Positions 63,738 to 64,000 of a DNA stretch of 64,000 nt are shown here, piece after piece (position 1 is the stretch's first letter; each line of letters opens with the position of its first letter). Both the position numbers and the translations under genes were made by a program. The stretch comes from Planoprotostelium fungivorum. Taxonomy: Eukaryota; Evosea; Variosea; Cavosteliida; Cavosteliaceae. The stretch is taken from assembly GCA_003024175.1 (NCBI GenBank), contig MDYQ01000007.1:186001-250000 (forward strand). The letters run 5' to 3'. Under the pieces are notes generated by a model, which saw only the letters and a program-made list of their open reading frames with translations, was not told the origin of the DNA and did not search any database.

Positions 63738-64000
63738 ATGTTGGGCCTACTGTGTCTGTGTGTATTGGCTCGTTTGGGAGATGGATTTCATATGGGCAAC
63801 ACCTCTTTAATGGGAACCATCGATTGGACCAGCAACACGCTTGCATTTCAGCTGGCTCCTCCGATCATCGCTTACATAAATGCCTCCGGTTTCTATATTG
63901 CAGTGAGAAACGGTATAGGATAGCTCATTCGCCAACATCTTCAGAACTACACCAAAGGGTTTCAAAGTATCGCCGTATACCCTCCGGCTGGGTCGTCTGG
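63738..64000 (+). CDS. N-terminal part of a secreted or membrane protein, cut by the window edge
   Basis: MLGLLCLCVLARLGDGFHMG is a signal peptide, followed by NTSLMGTIDWTSNTLAFQLA and PPIIAYINASGFYIA. Skipping an intron at about 63903-63944 leads in phase to NYTKGFQSIAVYPPAGSS at the end of the window. N-glycosylation sites are present. It may be another receptor-type ectodomain. Family unknown; incomplete. Confidence 0.55.

Overview
The window looks like nuclear DNA of a free-living, intron-dense unicellular eukaryote. About thirty protein-coding genes lie on both strands with short gaps. Most are cut by many very short introns (mostly 35-60 nt, GTGAG...CAG). The gene set (receptor tyrosine-like kinase, homeobox, N-myristoyltransferase, ceramide synthase, SPRING, AFG2B, propionyl-CoA carboxylase) is eukaryotic, and the style is most like an amoebozoan such as a protosteloid amoeba. 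The lineage is an inference; no rRNA or marker gene is present to fix it. I found no credible tRNA, rRNA, CRISPR array or large transposon.

Layout: 1-5.5 kb holds a PAS-domain protein kinase, a frameshifted F-box-like/ankyrin gene, an intronless SDR-type epimerase and a Nudix hydrolase. 5.6-12.8 kb holds a GT90/CAP10 glycosyltransferase, a tRNA dimethylallyltransferase with a mitochondrial leader, a RING protein and a TruA/Pus1 pseudouridine synthase. 12.8-14.9 kb is a gene-poor block of direct and inverted repeats. 14.9-23 kb holds a UPF0538 (C2orf76-like) gene, a remarkable fused SbcD-SbcC (Mre11-Rad50-like) gene with a mitochondrial-type leader, and a decayed ankyrin gene. 23-32.4 kb holds PRMT5, an EamA/DMT transporter, a dienelactone hydrolase, a secreted probably GPI-anchored protein and a small homeobox protein. 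32.5-42.1 kb holds a TPR-Kelch-MYND protein, mitochondrial propionyl-CoA carboxylase alpha and AFG2B (SPATA5L1-like AAA ATPase). 42.6-55.2 kb holds a receptor tyrosine-like kinase, N-myristoyltransferase, ceramide synthase, a cathepsin-like protease and a large VIT-VWA-CRIB-pseudokinase fusion. 55.3-64 kb holds a PIN-domain protein, a RhoGAP with a long Ser-Thr-Thr repeat tract, a SPRING homologue, a carboxymuconolactone-decarboxylase-like enzyme and the start of a secreted protein.

Three things stand out. First, a dispersed palindromic word, CATCTACAACGTTGTAGATG, occurs whole or as a half-site in about forty introns, and its half-site is expanded in the coding tract of the RhoGAP gene. Other introns share further words (GAAATTTC, GTGATGACGTCATACAG, TTTATT...GGGAC), so introns here appear to be built from a small shared vocabulary. 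Second, the Mre11-like nuclease and Rad50-like ATPase are one reading frame. Third, the VIT-VWA module runs without an intergenic gap into a CRIB domain and a PAK-like kinase that has lost its catalytic lysine, the DFG aspartate and the glycine loop. All gene models were spliced by eye, so internal exon borders are approximate.
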